DNA from: CAZZIQ01 sp964654355
Lineage (GTDB): Bacteria; Pseudomonadota; Gammaproteobacteria; GCF-002020875
Direction: 5' to 3'
NCBI GenBank assembly: GCA_964654355.1
Contig: CAZZIQ010000015.1
Location: forward strand, 1 to 27,164
DNA length: 27,164 nt
Shown: positions 1 to 7,556 of the stretch, piece by piece
Layout of the letters: each line of letters begins with the position of its first letter
Position numbering within the stretch: the stretch's first letter is position 1
Position numbers and translations under genes: made by a program
Notes under the pieces: generated by a model
What the model was told of the DNA's origin: nothing
What the model saw: the letters and a program-made list of their open reading frames with translations, nothing else
Database searches by the model: none

Positions 1-260
1 CCGAGCAGCTTCTCAATCGACATCACATAAGCATGCTCATTACACATCATCGACACGTAGTCGAGACGATCCATGTAGCCAATGCTTTGGTTGTAAATAC
101 GCTGCTCAGCAAGCTTTTCCGTAGCGCGATGCAGCAAACCGATATGGGGGTCTGAGCGCTGCACAGTTTCACCATCCAGCTCCAACACCAAACGCAACAC
201 GCCATGCGCAGATGGATGCTGTGGACCAAAATTCAGGGTGTAATTGCGAATCTCACTCAT
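1..260 (-). CDS. nuoD: NADH-quinone oxidoreductase subunit D (5' part, cut by window edge)
   Basis: Only the first 86 codons are present; the gene runs off the left edge of the window. The start is ATG at 260, three bases after the nuoC stop. The visible N-terminus contains FGPQHPSAHGVLR and HIGLLHRATEKL, followed by YMDRLDYVSMMCNEHAY, which is the conserved start of the 49-kDa subunit family. This subunit lies in the peripheral arm of complex I and helps form the quinone-binding pocket next to cluster N2 in NuoB. It is a separate gene from nuoC, unlike the fused nuoCD of enterics and pseudomonads. It is the last visible member of a nuoABCD run and is probably translated together with nuoC. 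Confidence 0.96.
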   Translation of the reverse strand, partial: MSEIRNYTLNFGPQHPSAHGVLRLVLELDGETVQRSDPHIGLLHRATEKLAEQRIYNQSIGYMDRLDYVSMMCNEHAYVMSIEKLL

Positions 261-263
261 GGC

Positions 264-872
264 TTAACTCGCACCATCGATATAGCGATGATCTTCGCGA
301 ATCACACGCTCAGACAGCATACGTTGCTCAATACTGACTGGCTGATACACCACGCGCTGCTTCTCTGGGTCATAGCGCACTTCAAGATTGCCAACCATCG
401 GGAAATCCTTACGGAACGGATGACCAATAAAGCCATAGTCCGTCAAGATGCGGCGCAAATCTGGGTGACCATCGAACAGAATGCCAAACAGATCGAACGC
501 CTCACGCTCAAACCAATTCGCAGAATTCCACACCGGCGTCAGCGTCGGCACTCGCGGGAATTCTTCATCTTCAGCAAACACACGCAGACGCAAACGCGCA
601 TTCAAACGATGTGACAGCAAATGGGAGACAACCGCGAAACGCGCACCAGACCAACTGCCATTGCCATAGGTTGAATAATCAACGCCACAGAGGTCGAGCA
701 ACTGATCGAAATCAAGTGCGGCATGGTCGCGCAATTTTTCAGCAATGGTGAGGTAATCCGCGAGCGCAACTTCGAGCGTCAACTCACCGGCAACACCATC
801 AATCAGATTGACCTCGAAGTCTTCGAGGTGTTCTTCCAAGCGTTCACGCAAATCGTCGTCAAGAATGGCCAT
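264..872 (-). CDS. nuoC: NADH-quinone oxidoreductase subunit C
   Basis: The gene encodes 202 aa, a usual length for a free-standing 30-kDa subunit of complex I. The family signature lies at about residues 121-157: ERE.FDLFGI, then GHPDLRRILTDYGF, then GHPFRKDFP. The protein sits in the hydrophilic arm and holds NuoD and NuoB in place; it carries no cofactor of its own. ATG at 872 follows the nuoB stop after 7 bases, and nuoD follows after 3 bases, so the cluster is tightly co-transcribed. Being unfused to NuoD is informative about lineage. Identification is firm. Confidence 0.97.
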   Translation of the reverse strand: MAILDDDLRERLEEHLEDFEVNLIDGVAGELTLEVALADYLTIAEKLRDHAALDFDQLLDLCGVDYSTYGNGSWSGARFAVVSHLLSHRLNARLRLRVFAEDEEFPRVPTLTPVWNSANWFEREAFDLFGILFDGHPDLRRILTDYGFIGHPFRKDFPMVGNLEVRYDPEKQRVVYQPVSIEQRMLSERVIREDHRYIDGAS

Positions 873-879
873 GCAGTAC

Positions 880-1356
880 TCAGCGCGCGATGGTGTTGGT
901 GCGACGAATCTTTTCGTGCAATTGCAGAATGCCGTAGACCAAGGCCTCTGCCGTCGGTGGACAACCCGGCACGTAGATGTCGACGGGAACTACACGATCG
1001 CAACCACGCACAACCGCATAAGAGTAATGGTAGTAACCGCCGCCGTTAGCGCAGGAGCCCATGGAGATGACCCAACGAGGTTCCGCCATCTGGTCATAGA
1101 CCTTACGCAACGCAGGTGCCATTTTGTTCACAAGGGTACCCGCAACAATCATGACGTCAGACTGACGCGGACTGGGGCGAAAGATCATGCCGAAGCGATC
1201 GAGGTCATAACGTGCGGCGGCGGCATGCATCATTTCAACCGCGCAACAGGCCAGACCAAAGGTCATCGGCCACATCGAACCGGTACGCGCCCAATTGATG
1301 AGCTTGTCAGCCGTGGTAGTCACCACTCCACGCTCAAGAATGCCTTCTATTCCCAT
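880..1356 (-). CDS. nuoB: NADH-quinone oxidoreductase subunit B
   Basis: The protein has 158 aa when started at the ATG at 1356, which gives the usual N-terminus MGIEGILE. An upstream in-frame start would only add seven residues of non-homologous sequence. NuoB binds the terminal 4Fe-4S cluster N2, which passes electrons to ubiquinone. The four cysteine ligands are visible: the adjacent pair Cys37-Cys38 in GLACCAVEMM, Cys102 in GSCANGGG and Cys132 in VPGCPP. The FRPSPRQSDVMIVAGT and YVPGCPPTAEAL blocks are typical. The start overlaps the 3' end of nuoA by 10 bases, indicating translational coupling. Confidence 0.97.
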   Translation of the reverse strand: MGIEGILERGVVTTTADKLINWARTGSMWPMTFGLACCAVEMMHAAAARYDLDRFGMIFRPSPRQSDVMIVAGTLVNKMAPALRKVYDQMAEPRWVISMGSCANGGGYYHYSYAVVRGCDRVVPVDIYVPGCPPTAEALVYGILQLHEKIRRTNTIAR

Positions 1357-1703
1357 TCCAGCGCACCCTTCTTCCATTCATATAGGAAGCCGATCACCAG
1401 CAGGCCCAAGAAGACTGCCATGGCCACAAAACCCGGTGTGCCAATTTGATCGAGCACAACCGCCCACGGAAACAAGAAAGCAATTTCCAGGTCGAAAATA
1501 ATGAACAGAATTGCAACGAGGTAGAAGCGCACATCGAACTTCATGCGCGTGTCTTCGAAGGCCTCAAAGCCACACTCATAGGGCGAGTTTTTTTCCCGAT
1601 CCGGACGATGCGGGCCCAGCAGCGTACCGATCACCAACGGACCGACGCCGACCCCTAGGCCGATCAATAAGAACAACAGGACAGGGAGATAGTGATCCAG
1701 CAT
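1347..1703 (-). CDS. nuoA: NADH-quinone oxidoreductase subunit A
   Basis: The protein is 118 aa, with three membrane segments at about residues 5-27, 58-80 and 91-110. It is the small membrane subunit at the junction between the peripheral and membrane arms of complex I. Family marks are NSPYECGFE (about 39-47) and FDLEIAFLFPW (about 70-80), which carries the conserved acidic residues in the second helix. ATG at 1703 is chosen because an AAAGAGG ribosome site precedes it and homology begins there; the longer open frame runs back into the tRNA. It is the first gene of the nuo cluster and lies 118 bp downstream of the tRNA-Leu. Confidence 0.96.
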   Translation of the reverse strand: MLDHYLPVLLFLLIGLGVGVGPLVIGTLLGPHRPDREKNSPYECGFEAFEDTRMKFDVRFYLVAILFIIFDLEIAFLFPWAVVLDQIGTPGFVAMAVFLGLLVIGFLYEWKKGALEWE

Positions 1704-1821
1704 GAATCGCCTCTTTCCAGCCTCCAGCAGCCCAATCCTTGGGTTCTGCTTTTCTGCCTCCCTCAAGCCATCAGCCTGGGGCGGGTTGTATTTGGACCAC
1801 CCAACGGGCAATCCCTGAATT
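1704..1821 (-). other. Spacer between tRNA-Leu and nuoA
   Basis: This 118-bp stretch holds the nuoA ribosome site and a small hairpin, CCCAA-(3 nt)-TTGGG, at about 1734-1746. There is no T-run after the hairpin, so it is not an obvious terminator. I do not see a convincing sigma-70 promoter, so nuo may depend on transcription coming through tpiA-secG-tRNA or on a weak promoter here. Confidence 0.4.
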
Positions 1822-1906
1822 TGGTGCGGATGGCGAGACTCGAACTCGCACACCTTTCGGCACTACCCCCTCAAGATAGCGTGTCTACCAATTCCACCAC
1901 ATCCGC
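1822..1906 (-). tRNA. leuU: tRNA-Leu (anticodon GAG)
   Basis: The 85-nt gene folds as a class II tRNA. The acceptor stem GCGGATG pairs with CATCCGC, followed by discriminator A and an encoded CCA. The D-arm region contains TGGTGGAATTGGTAGACAC. The anticodon stem CTATC/GGTAG encloses TTGAGGG, so the anticodon is GAG, reading CUC and CUU. The variable arm is long, and the T loop is GTTCGAGTC. It lies 22 bp after secG, the same neighbour as leuU in E. coli, and is probably processed from the secG transcript. Confidence 0.97.
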
Positions 1907-1928
1907 ATATGCCGAATGAATCGGCGAA

Positions 1929-2294
1929 CTACTTGGCAGCGCCCGGGAGAACCGGCACGTCTGATTGCCCCGCAGGCGCAATCGGCGCCGCCGGGACTTC
2001 GCTCACCGGCGCCTCAAGGGTCGTCGGAGCCACACCATCCATCACCCCACTCGGTTCGCGATCTTGATTCGCCGCAAACCAAGCCAAAGTTAGGCTAGTC
2101 ACAAAGAAAATAGTTGCAAGGATCGCAGTCAATTTACTCAGGAATGTACCCGAGCCCTGGCTACCAAACACCGTGGCAGAAGCGCCGCTACCAAACGCAG
2201 CGCCCGCATCCGCTCCCTTGCCGTGCTGCATCAGCACTAAACCCACGATCGCAATTGCGATAAACACATGCACGATCGTTAAAACAATATCCAT
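1929..2294 (-). CDS. secG: Preprotein translocase subunit SecG
   Basis: The protein is 121 aa with two membrane segments at about residues 1-22 and 52-73. Between them is the conserved cytosolic loop with LMQHGKGADAGAAFG and SGTFLSKLTA. SecG is the accessory subunit of the SecYEG channel and assists SecA-driven export across the inner membrane. The C-terminal tail after residue 75 is rich in Ala, Pro and Val and is variable in the family. ATG at 2294 is preceded by AGGAACTGAGC. It follows tpiA by 23 bp and precedes tRNA-Leu(GAG), the conserved gammaproteobacterial arrangement. Confidence 0.95.
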   Translation of the reverse strand: MDIVLTIVHVFIAIAIVGLVLMQHGKGADAGAAFGSGASATVFGSQGSGTFLSKLTAILATIFFVTSLTLAWFAANQDREPSGVMDGVAPTTLEAPVSEVPAAPIAPAGQSDVPVLPGAAK

Positions 2295-2317
2295 GCTCAG
2301 TTCCTAACTTCGAACCT

Positions 2318-3070
2318 TCAACCCGCTGCGGCGCAGATGGTGAGGAAATCCTCGGCCTTCAATGAAGCGCCACCAATCAAACCACCATCGATATCCGGCT
2401 GCGCCATCAATTCCGCAGCATTGCCTGCATTCATCGAGCCGCCATACTGAATCCGCACTTGCGCAGCAATACCTGCATCCATCGCCGCCAAACGACTACG
2501 GATAAAGGCATGCACTTCTTGGGCCTGTTCCGGGCTCGCGGTACGACCTGTACCAATCGCCCAAACCGGCTCATAAGCAATCACCGAATTCGCCATCGCC
2601 AAAATGCCAACACGCTGAATCACAGCATCCAGCTGCGCATTGACGACCGCCTCCGTCTTGCCGGATTCACGCTCTTCCAACAATTCACCCAAGCACAGAA
2701 TCGGAATCAACCCCGCCTTCTGTGCTGCCTCAAACTTCGCTGCCACGTAGGAATTGCTCTCCCCGAGGCCATGACGACGCTCAGAGTGCCCCACGATCAC
2801 ATATTCACAGCCGAGATCCTTGTACATATCCGCGGCAATCTGCCCGGTATATGCACCACTGGCTTGGTCCGACACATCCTGACCACCTACCCCAATCGCA
2901 CTGCTGCCAAGCAATTCGCGCACCAAGGGGATGTAGACCGCGGGCGGGCACACAGCAACCTGCGCATTGCCGATTTTGGACTGACCCTCAAGCAGGCCCA
3001 CGATCAAAGCGCGGATGCTCTCACTTGAGCCATTCATCTTCCAATTACCGGCAACGATCGACTGTCTCAT
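2318..3070 (-). CDS. tpiA: Triosephosphate isomerase
   Basis: The 250-aa protein interconverts dihydroxyacetone phosphate and glyceraldehyde-3-phosphate in glycolysis and gluconeogenesis. The catalytic residues are in place: Asn9 and Lys11 in GNWKMNG, His95 in VIVGHSERR and Glu167 in AYEPVWAIGTG, the start of flexible loop 6. The phosphate-binding YGGSMNAGNA and GGLIGGASL blocks are also present. ATG at 3070 is preferred over a start nine codons upstream because AGGAGGGAACCTG immediately precedes it and homology begins there. The glmM terminator lies upstream, so tpiA-secG probably has its own promoter in the gap before it. Confidence 0.97.
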   Translation of the reverse strand: MRQSIVAGNWKMNGSSESIRALIVGLLEGQSKIGNAQVAVCPPAVYIPLVRELLGSSAIGVGGQDVSDQASGAYTGQIAADMYKDLGCEYVIVGHSERRHGLGESNSYVAAKFEAAQKAGLIPILCLGELLEERESGKTEAVVNAQLDAVIQRVGILAMANSVIAYEPVWAIGTGRTASPEQAQEVHAFIRSRLAAMDAGIAAQVRIQYGGSMNAGNAAELMAQPDIDGGLIGGASLKAEDFLTICAAAG

Positions 3071-3167
3071 CAGGTTCCCTCCTGCGCGCCCAGACATCCT
3101 CGCCTGCGCCTAAAATCTCTGCAAAAAACAGCCGCGTAGATTAGCGGGATCGCTGCTCCTACGCAAT
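3071..3167 (-). other. tpiA upstream region
   Basis: This gap lies between the glmM terminator and tpiA and should carry the promoter of tpiA-secG. The best pair I find is TTGCGT, 17 bp, TAATCT (about 3139-3167 on the minus strand), but each hexamer matches consensus at only 3 of 6 bases, so it is a weak call. Confidence 0.25.
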
Positions 3168-3191
3168 GAAAAACCCGCACAGATGCGCGGG
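3168..3191 (-). terminator. Rho-independent terminator after glmM
   Basis: On the minus strand CCCGC pairs with GCGGG, with further pairing inside the loop, and TTTTTC follows directly. It lies 30 bp past the glmM stop and separates the glmM unit from tpiA-secG-nuo. Confidence 0.8.
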
Positions 3192-3220
3192 CTTATTCGC
3201 CAATTGGTGGAATTAATCCC

Positions 3221-4567
3221 TTATCCAGACTGCGTTTCCACCGCAATACGCAAGACATCAAGCTGCGTCTGCATCAACCCCGCATCCTGCGCTTCAACCA
3301 TGATGCGCAACAAGGGCTCCGTTCCAGAAGGACGCAACAACACGCGGCCGCTGTCCCCCAATGCCTGTTCGGATTGCGCAATCGCGGCTTGCACCGCCGC
3401 AGAGTCCATTACCGCCTTAGCATCCACCCCATCCGCTAAGCGAACATTGTGTAGCTTTTGCGGATAACGGGTGAAGCCAGCACGCAATCCACTCAACAAC
3501 CCACCTTGTTGCTGCAACGCTGCCAACACCTGCAAGGCCGTCACCATGCCATCACCCGTCGTTGTGCGATCCAGCACCAACAGATGCCCAGAAGATTCAC
3601 CACCCAAGACACCGCCGGTTTGCAACAAGCGCTCATGCACATAGCGATCACCGACCGCAGCACGCTCAAAACCAAGACCTTGCGCACGCAGCGCAATCTC
3701 AAGACCCACATTACTCATAAGCGTACCGACCACCGGTCCCTGCAAACGACCCTGTGCCTGAAGATAGCCGGCAAGAATGAACAGGATGTCATCGCCGTCA
3801 AACACAGCCCCGGTTTCATCGACTAACAAACAGCGATCGCCATCGCCATCAAGCGCAATCCCCAAGGCAGCTTTTTCATTACATACGGTTTCAATCAGCG
3901 CACGCGGATGCGTCGAACCAACACCGGCATTGATATTGCGGCCATCTGGGTTCACGCCGATGGTGACCACCTCCGCACCCAACTCACGCAAAATCGCGGG
4001 CGCCACCTGATAGGTCGCACCATGTGCGCAATCCACCACGATCTTGCGCCCCTCCAAATCCAATAACGGCGCAACGGTGGCTTTACAGAATTCAATGTAA
4101 CGACCCGGCGCGTCATTGATCCGTCTTGCCTTTCCAATCAGCGACGGCGCTACCGTTTCCATCGGGCTATCCAACAAAGCCTCAATCGCAAGCTCAGACG
4201 CATCCGCCAGCTTGGTGCCGTGCGCGGAAAAGAACTTAATACCGTTGTCTTCGTGCGGGTTATGCGAAGCACTGATCACCACACCGGCGCGGCCATGCAA
4301 AGCACGGGTGAGGTATGCAACCGCGGGCGTCGGCACCGGCCCCAACATCGCCACATCCAAACCCGCCGCCGCGAGACCTGCCTCTAAAGCCGACTCAAAT
4401 AAATAGCCGGACAAGCGCGTGTCTTTGCCGATCAACACCGTGCCTTGTCCCTCCTTGGCTAACACCTTGCCTGCCGCCCAACCAAGCTTAAGCACAAACT
4501 CGGGTGTCATCGGAAACTGGCCGGCACGGCCACGAATTCCATCCGTACCAAAATAACGTCTTGTCAT
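3221..4567 (-). CDS. glmM: Phosphoglucosamine mutase
   Basis: The 448-aa enzyme converts glucosamine-6-phosphate to glucosamine-1-phosphate on the route to UDP-GlcNAc for peptidoglycan and LPS. It starts with the family mark RRYFGTDGIRG. Ser101 in ISASHNPHEDNGIKFF is the phosphoserine. The metal-binding loop DGDGDR lies at 240-245, GGESSGH at about 322-328, and the phosphate-binding RPSGTEP at 412-418. ATG at 4567 is chosen because the frame upstream of it is non-homologous. It lies 26 bp after folP, as in E. coli, and ends at its own terminator. Confidence 0.97.
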   Translation of the reverse strand: MTRRYFGTDGIRGRAGQFPMTPEFVLKLGWAAGKVLAKEGQGTVLIGKDTRLSGYLFESALEAGLAAAGLDVAMLGPVPTPAVAYLTRALHGRAGVVISASHNPHEDNGIKFFSAHGTKLADASELAIEALLDSPMETVAPSLIGKARRINDAPGRYIEFCKATVAPLLDLEGRKIVVDCAHGATYQVAPAILRELGAEVVTIGVNPDGRNINAGVGSTHPRALIETVCNEKAALGIALDGDGDRCLLVDETGAVFDGDDILFILAGYLQAQGRLQGPVVGTLMSNVGLEIALRAQGLGFERAAVGDRYVHERLLQTGGVLGGESSGHLLVLDRTTTGDGMVTALQVLAALQQQGGLLSGLRAGFTRYPQKLHNVRLADGVDAKAVMDSAAVQAAIAQSEQALGDSGRVLLRPSGTEPLLRIMVEAQDAGLMQTQLDVLRIAVETQSG

Positions 4568-4593
4568 GGACTCACTCGTTGTTGTTTTAATTC

Positions 4594-5439
4594 TTAATGG
4601 ATCAAAGTTTGATCCAGGCCTTGCCACACTCGCAGAGCTTGCACGCTCTCAGCAACATCATGCACGCGCAGAATGGCGGCACCTTGGGTAACCGCAAACA
4701 GCGCCGCCGCCACACTACCTGCCAGCCGCTGCTCCACAGCCACGGGCTCTTCCACGGATCCAGCCAACATACCGATCATCGACTTACGCGAGACCCCAAT
4801 CAAAAGCGGATAACCAAGCTCGGTGAGCTGTGGCAGCCCCTGCATCAGAGTCACATTGTGGTCCAGCGTCTTGCCAAAGCCAAAGCCAGGATCCAATAGG
4901 ATGTGTTCGTGTGGAATGCCCGCTTCCACACAAGCCGCGGCACGCGCTTGTAAAAAGTCAGCCACCTCACTGACCACGTCGACATAATGCGGCGTTTGCT
5001 GCATGGTTCTGGGCGCGCCCTGCATGTGCATCAAACAAACAGGTACATTCAAATCTGCTGCGGCGGCTAACGCGCCCTCAGCACGCAAAGCCGCAACGTC
5101 ATTGATCAAGCTGGCCCCAGCCGCAACCGCGGCGCGCATGACCGCGGGCTTTTGGGTATCAATCGAAATCGGAACCGCGATCTCTGCTGCGAGGCGCTCA
5201 ATCACAGGAATCGTGCGGTCAAGCTCCTCTTGTTCAGAAACCTCTACTGCACCGGGACGGGTTGATTCTCCACCAACATCAATGAAGTCTGCACCCTGCG
5301 CAAGCAGGGCCCGCGCATGCGTCAATGCCGTTTCCAGCTGGGCGTGTTGTCCACCATCGGAAAACGAATCCGGCGTGACATTCAACACACCCATGACGCG
5401 TGGCTGACGAAGGTCAACAGAAAACGATCCAAACTGCAT
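4594..5439 (-). CDS. folP: Dihydropteroate synthase
   Basis: The 281-aa TIM-barrel enzyme joins p-aminobenzoate to 6-hydroxymethyl-dihydropterin diphosphate to give dihydropteroate, and is the sulfonamide target. Visible motifs are MGVLNVTPDSFSDGG (about 16-30), DVGGESTRPGA (about 54-64), PISIDTQKP, DPGFGFGKT and GVSRKSMIG. ATG at 5439 matches the family N-terminus, although no strong ribosome site precedes it. A terminator-like hairpin stands only about 30 bp upstream of the start, between ftsH and folP, so expression may rely on read-through. Confidence 0.96.
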   Translation of the reverse strand: MQFGSFSVDLRQPRVMGVLNVTPDSFSDGGQHAQLETALTHARALLAQGADFIDVGGESTRPGAVEVSEQEELDRTIPVIERLAAEIAVPISIDTQKPAVMRAAVAAGASLINDVAALRAEGALAAAADLNVPVCLMHMQGAPRTMQQTPHYVDVVSEVADFLQARAAACVEAGIPHEHILLDPGFGFGKTLDHNVTLMQGLPQLTELGYPLLIGVSRKSMIGMLAGSVEEPVAVEQRLAGSVAAALFAVTQGAAILRVHDVAESVQALRVWQGLDQTLIH

Positions 5440-5469
5440 AACGTGGACTCAACGCAACGTTACAGGGCC

Positions 5470-5505
5470 TATAAACAAACACGGCGATGGAATCCATCGC
5501 CGTGT
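5470..5505 (-). terminator. Terminator hairpin between ftsH and folP
   Basis: A near-perfect inverted repeat occupies 5479-5505 (ACACGGCGATG pairing with CATCGCCGTGT, 11 bp plus inner pairs). On the minus strand it is followed by TTTGTTTAT. It starts about 20 bp after the ftsH stop. It should end or reduce transcription between two genes that are normally co-transcribed. Confidence 0.75.
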
Positions 5506-5527
5506 CACGACAAACTAACGACTAAGC

Positions 5528-7453
5528 TCAGTGCTGAGTCGCAGGACCACCGACGCTGCCACCGGCTTCATCCGAACGGCTCGCTTTGGCTTCAGCAGCG
5601 ACACCACCCGATGGCGGCTCATGGCTATCTGACCAATCAGACGGTGGACGCGGCGCACGCCCATCCATGATGTCCTTGATCTGATCTTCATCAATCGTTT
5701 CGTACTTGATCAAGGCCTGCGCCATCGCTTCAAGCTTGTCGCGATTCGATTCAAGAATGTTCTTCGAGCGGTCGTAATTTCGATCGATCACTGCACGAAT
5801 TTCTTCGTCAATGAGGTGTGCTGTCTCGTCAGAAACTTCCTTGTGACGCGTCATTTGACGACCCAAGAATACTTCGCCATCTTCTTCGGAGTAGGTCAAC
5901 GGACCGAGTTTTTCTGACAAACCCCACTTGGTGACCATATTGCGTGCAATGTCCGTGGCACGCTCAATGTCATTCGACGCACCCGTAGTCACTGAGTCGC
6001 TACCAAACACAATCTCTTCGGCGATACGGCCACCGAACAGGCTCGAGATCTGGCTTTCGAGACGACGCTTGCTATGGCTATAGCGATCCTGCTCCGGTAA
6101 GAACATGGTTACACCCAGCGCACGACCGCGCGGAATGATCGTCACTTTATAGACTGGATCATGATCCGGAACTGACAAGCCAACAATGGCATGACCAGCT
6201 TCGTGATACGCAGTCAACGCCTTTTCATCATCGCTCATGACCATGGAGCGACGTTCTGCCCCCATCATGATCTTGTCCTTGGCACGCTCGAAATCGAGCA
6301 TATCCACCAGCTTCTTATTTGCACGCGCGGCAAACAAGGCCGCCTCGTTTACCAAGTTCGCAAGATCCGCGCCGGAAAAACCCGGGGTTCCGCGCGCAAG
6401 GTTGCGCGGCTTAACGTTATCTGACATGGGCACTTTACGCATGTGCACCTTGAGGATTTGTTCGCGACCCCGCACATCCGGCAGCGGCACCACAACCTGA
6501 CGGTCGAAACGACCCGGACGCAGCAAGGCTGGATCCAATACATCCGGACGGTTCGTCGCCGCGATGACAATCACGCCTTCGTTCCCTTCAAAACCGTCCA
6601 TCTCCACCAGCAACTGGTTCAGAGTTTGTTCACGCTCATCGTGTCCACCACCGAGGCCTGCGCCACGATGACGACCGACCGCATCGATTTCGTCAATGAA
6701 GATGATGCAGGGGGCATGCTTTTTCGCCTGTTCAAACATATCACGCACACGGGAGGCGCCGACACCGACAAACATTTCGACGAAGTCAGAACCGGAGATG
6801 GTAAAGAACGGAACCTTGGCCTCACCCGCAATCGCACGCGCCAACAAAGTCTTACCGGTACCCGGCGAACCTACCATCAATACGCCACGCGGAATCTTCC
6901 CACCGAGCTTTTGGAACTTGCCTGGATCGCGCAAGAACTCGACCAGCTCTTCCACTTCATCCTTCGCTTCTTCCACGCCTGCAACATCAGCAAAGGTCAC
7001 TTTGACCTGATCATCACTGAGCATGCGCGCCTTACTCTTGCCAAACGACATGGCGCCCTTGCCGCCCATGCCGCCCTGCATCTGGCGCATGAAGAAGATC
7101 CAGACACCGATCAAGAGCAGCATCGGGAACCAAGAAATAAAGATTTGGGCGAGCAGACTCTGCTGCTCTGGAGGATTCGCTTTGATGTTCACGCCATTAT
7201 TGAGCAGATCGTTGATCAACCCATCGTCGCCCGGACTGTAGGTCGAGAAACGCTCACCGCCTGTGGTGACGCCACGGATGGTGCGACCATCAATCTCCAC
7301 ACGCGAAACCTGGCCTGCGCGCACATCGGAGACAAACTGCGAATACTCCATCTGCTTGCCGCCGGTGCTGCGGGTGCCGAAGTTGTTGAACACCGACATC
7401 AGTACGACGGCAATCACCAACCACAACAGAATGTTCTTAGCCATATTGTTCAA
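5528..7453 (-). CDS. ftsH: ATP-dependent zinc metalloprotease FtsH
   Basis: The 641-aa membrane-anchored AAA+ protease degrades misfolded membrane proteins and, in related bacteria, RpoH and LpxC. Membrane segments lie at about 7-24 and 102-122. The Walker A loop is GSPGTGKT (195-202), with Ser where Pro is usual, and Walker B is IIFIDE (250-255). The second region of homology is near 298-317. The zinc site is HEAGH (417-421), with a likely third ligand in GASNDIERAT. Start choice: TTG at 7453 lies 8 bases after GGGAG, whereas ATG at 7444 lies 17 bases after it. ATG gives the commonly annotated MAKN start, so the two differ by three residues. The C-terminal tail after about residue 600 is low-complexity. 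Confidence 0.96.
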   Translation of the reverse strand: MNNMAKNILLWLVIAVVLMSVFNNFGTRSTGGKQMEYSQFVSDVRAGQVSRVEIDGRTIRGVTTGGERFSTYSPGDDGLINDLLNNGVNIKANPPEQQSLLAQIFISWFPMLLLIGVWIFFMRQMQGGMGGKGAMSFGKSKARMLSDDQVKVTFADVAGVEEAKDEVEELVEFLRDPGKFQKLGGKIPRGVLMVGSPGTGKTLLARAIAGEAKVPFFTISGSDFVEMFVGVGASRVRDMFEQAKKHAPCIIFIDEIDAVGRHRGAGLGGGHDEREQTLNQLLVEMDGFEGNEGVIVIAATNRPDVLDPALLRPGRFDRQVVVPLPDVRGREQILKVHMRKVPMSDNVKPRNLARGTPGFSGADLANLVNEAALFAARANKKLVDMLDFERAKDKIMMGAERRSMVMSDDEKALTAYHEAGHAIVGLSVPDHDPVYKVTIIPRGRALGVTMFLPEQDRYSHSKRRLESQISSLFGGRIAEEIVFGSDSVTTGASNDIERATDIARNMVTKWGLSEKLGPLTYSEEDGEVFLGRQMTRHKEVSDETAHLIDEEIRAVIDRNYDRSKNILESNRDKLEAMAQALIKYETIDEDQIKDIMDGRAPRPPSDWSDSHEPPSGGVAAEAKASRSDEAGGSVGGPATQH

Positions 7454-7507
7454 AAGGGGTCTCCCTCGTTCTCAGCCACCCAAGCGGGCTGAATTTGTTG
7501 TCGGCCG

Positions 7508-7536
7508 ATTATAGGCCAGTCTGTAAATTTCGCAGG
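7508..7536 (-). promoter_or_regulatory. Candidate sigma-70 promoter of ftsH
   Basis: A perfect TATAAT -10 hexamer lies on the minus strand at 7508-7513, about 55 bp upstream of the ftsH start and within the gap after rlmE. The -35 region at the right distance is a poor match (CCTGCG), so only the -10 is well supported. Confidence 0.4.
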
Positions 7537-7556
7537 TTTTGCTCAATCTTGCCGCA

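Noticed and set aside
1734..1746. Hairpin CCCAA-TCC-TTGGG before nuoA as a terminator
   Set aside because: The stem is only 5 bp and no T-run follows on the minus strand.
6443..7492. A 349-codon open frame antisense to ftsH
   Set aside because: It lies wholly opposite a firmly identified gene, has no recognisable domain and reads as a shadow of FtsH codon usage. The 351-codon frame opposite dnaK (17207-18262) and the 355-codon frame opposite dapB (14377-15444) were rejected for the same reason.
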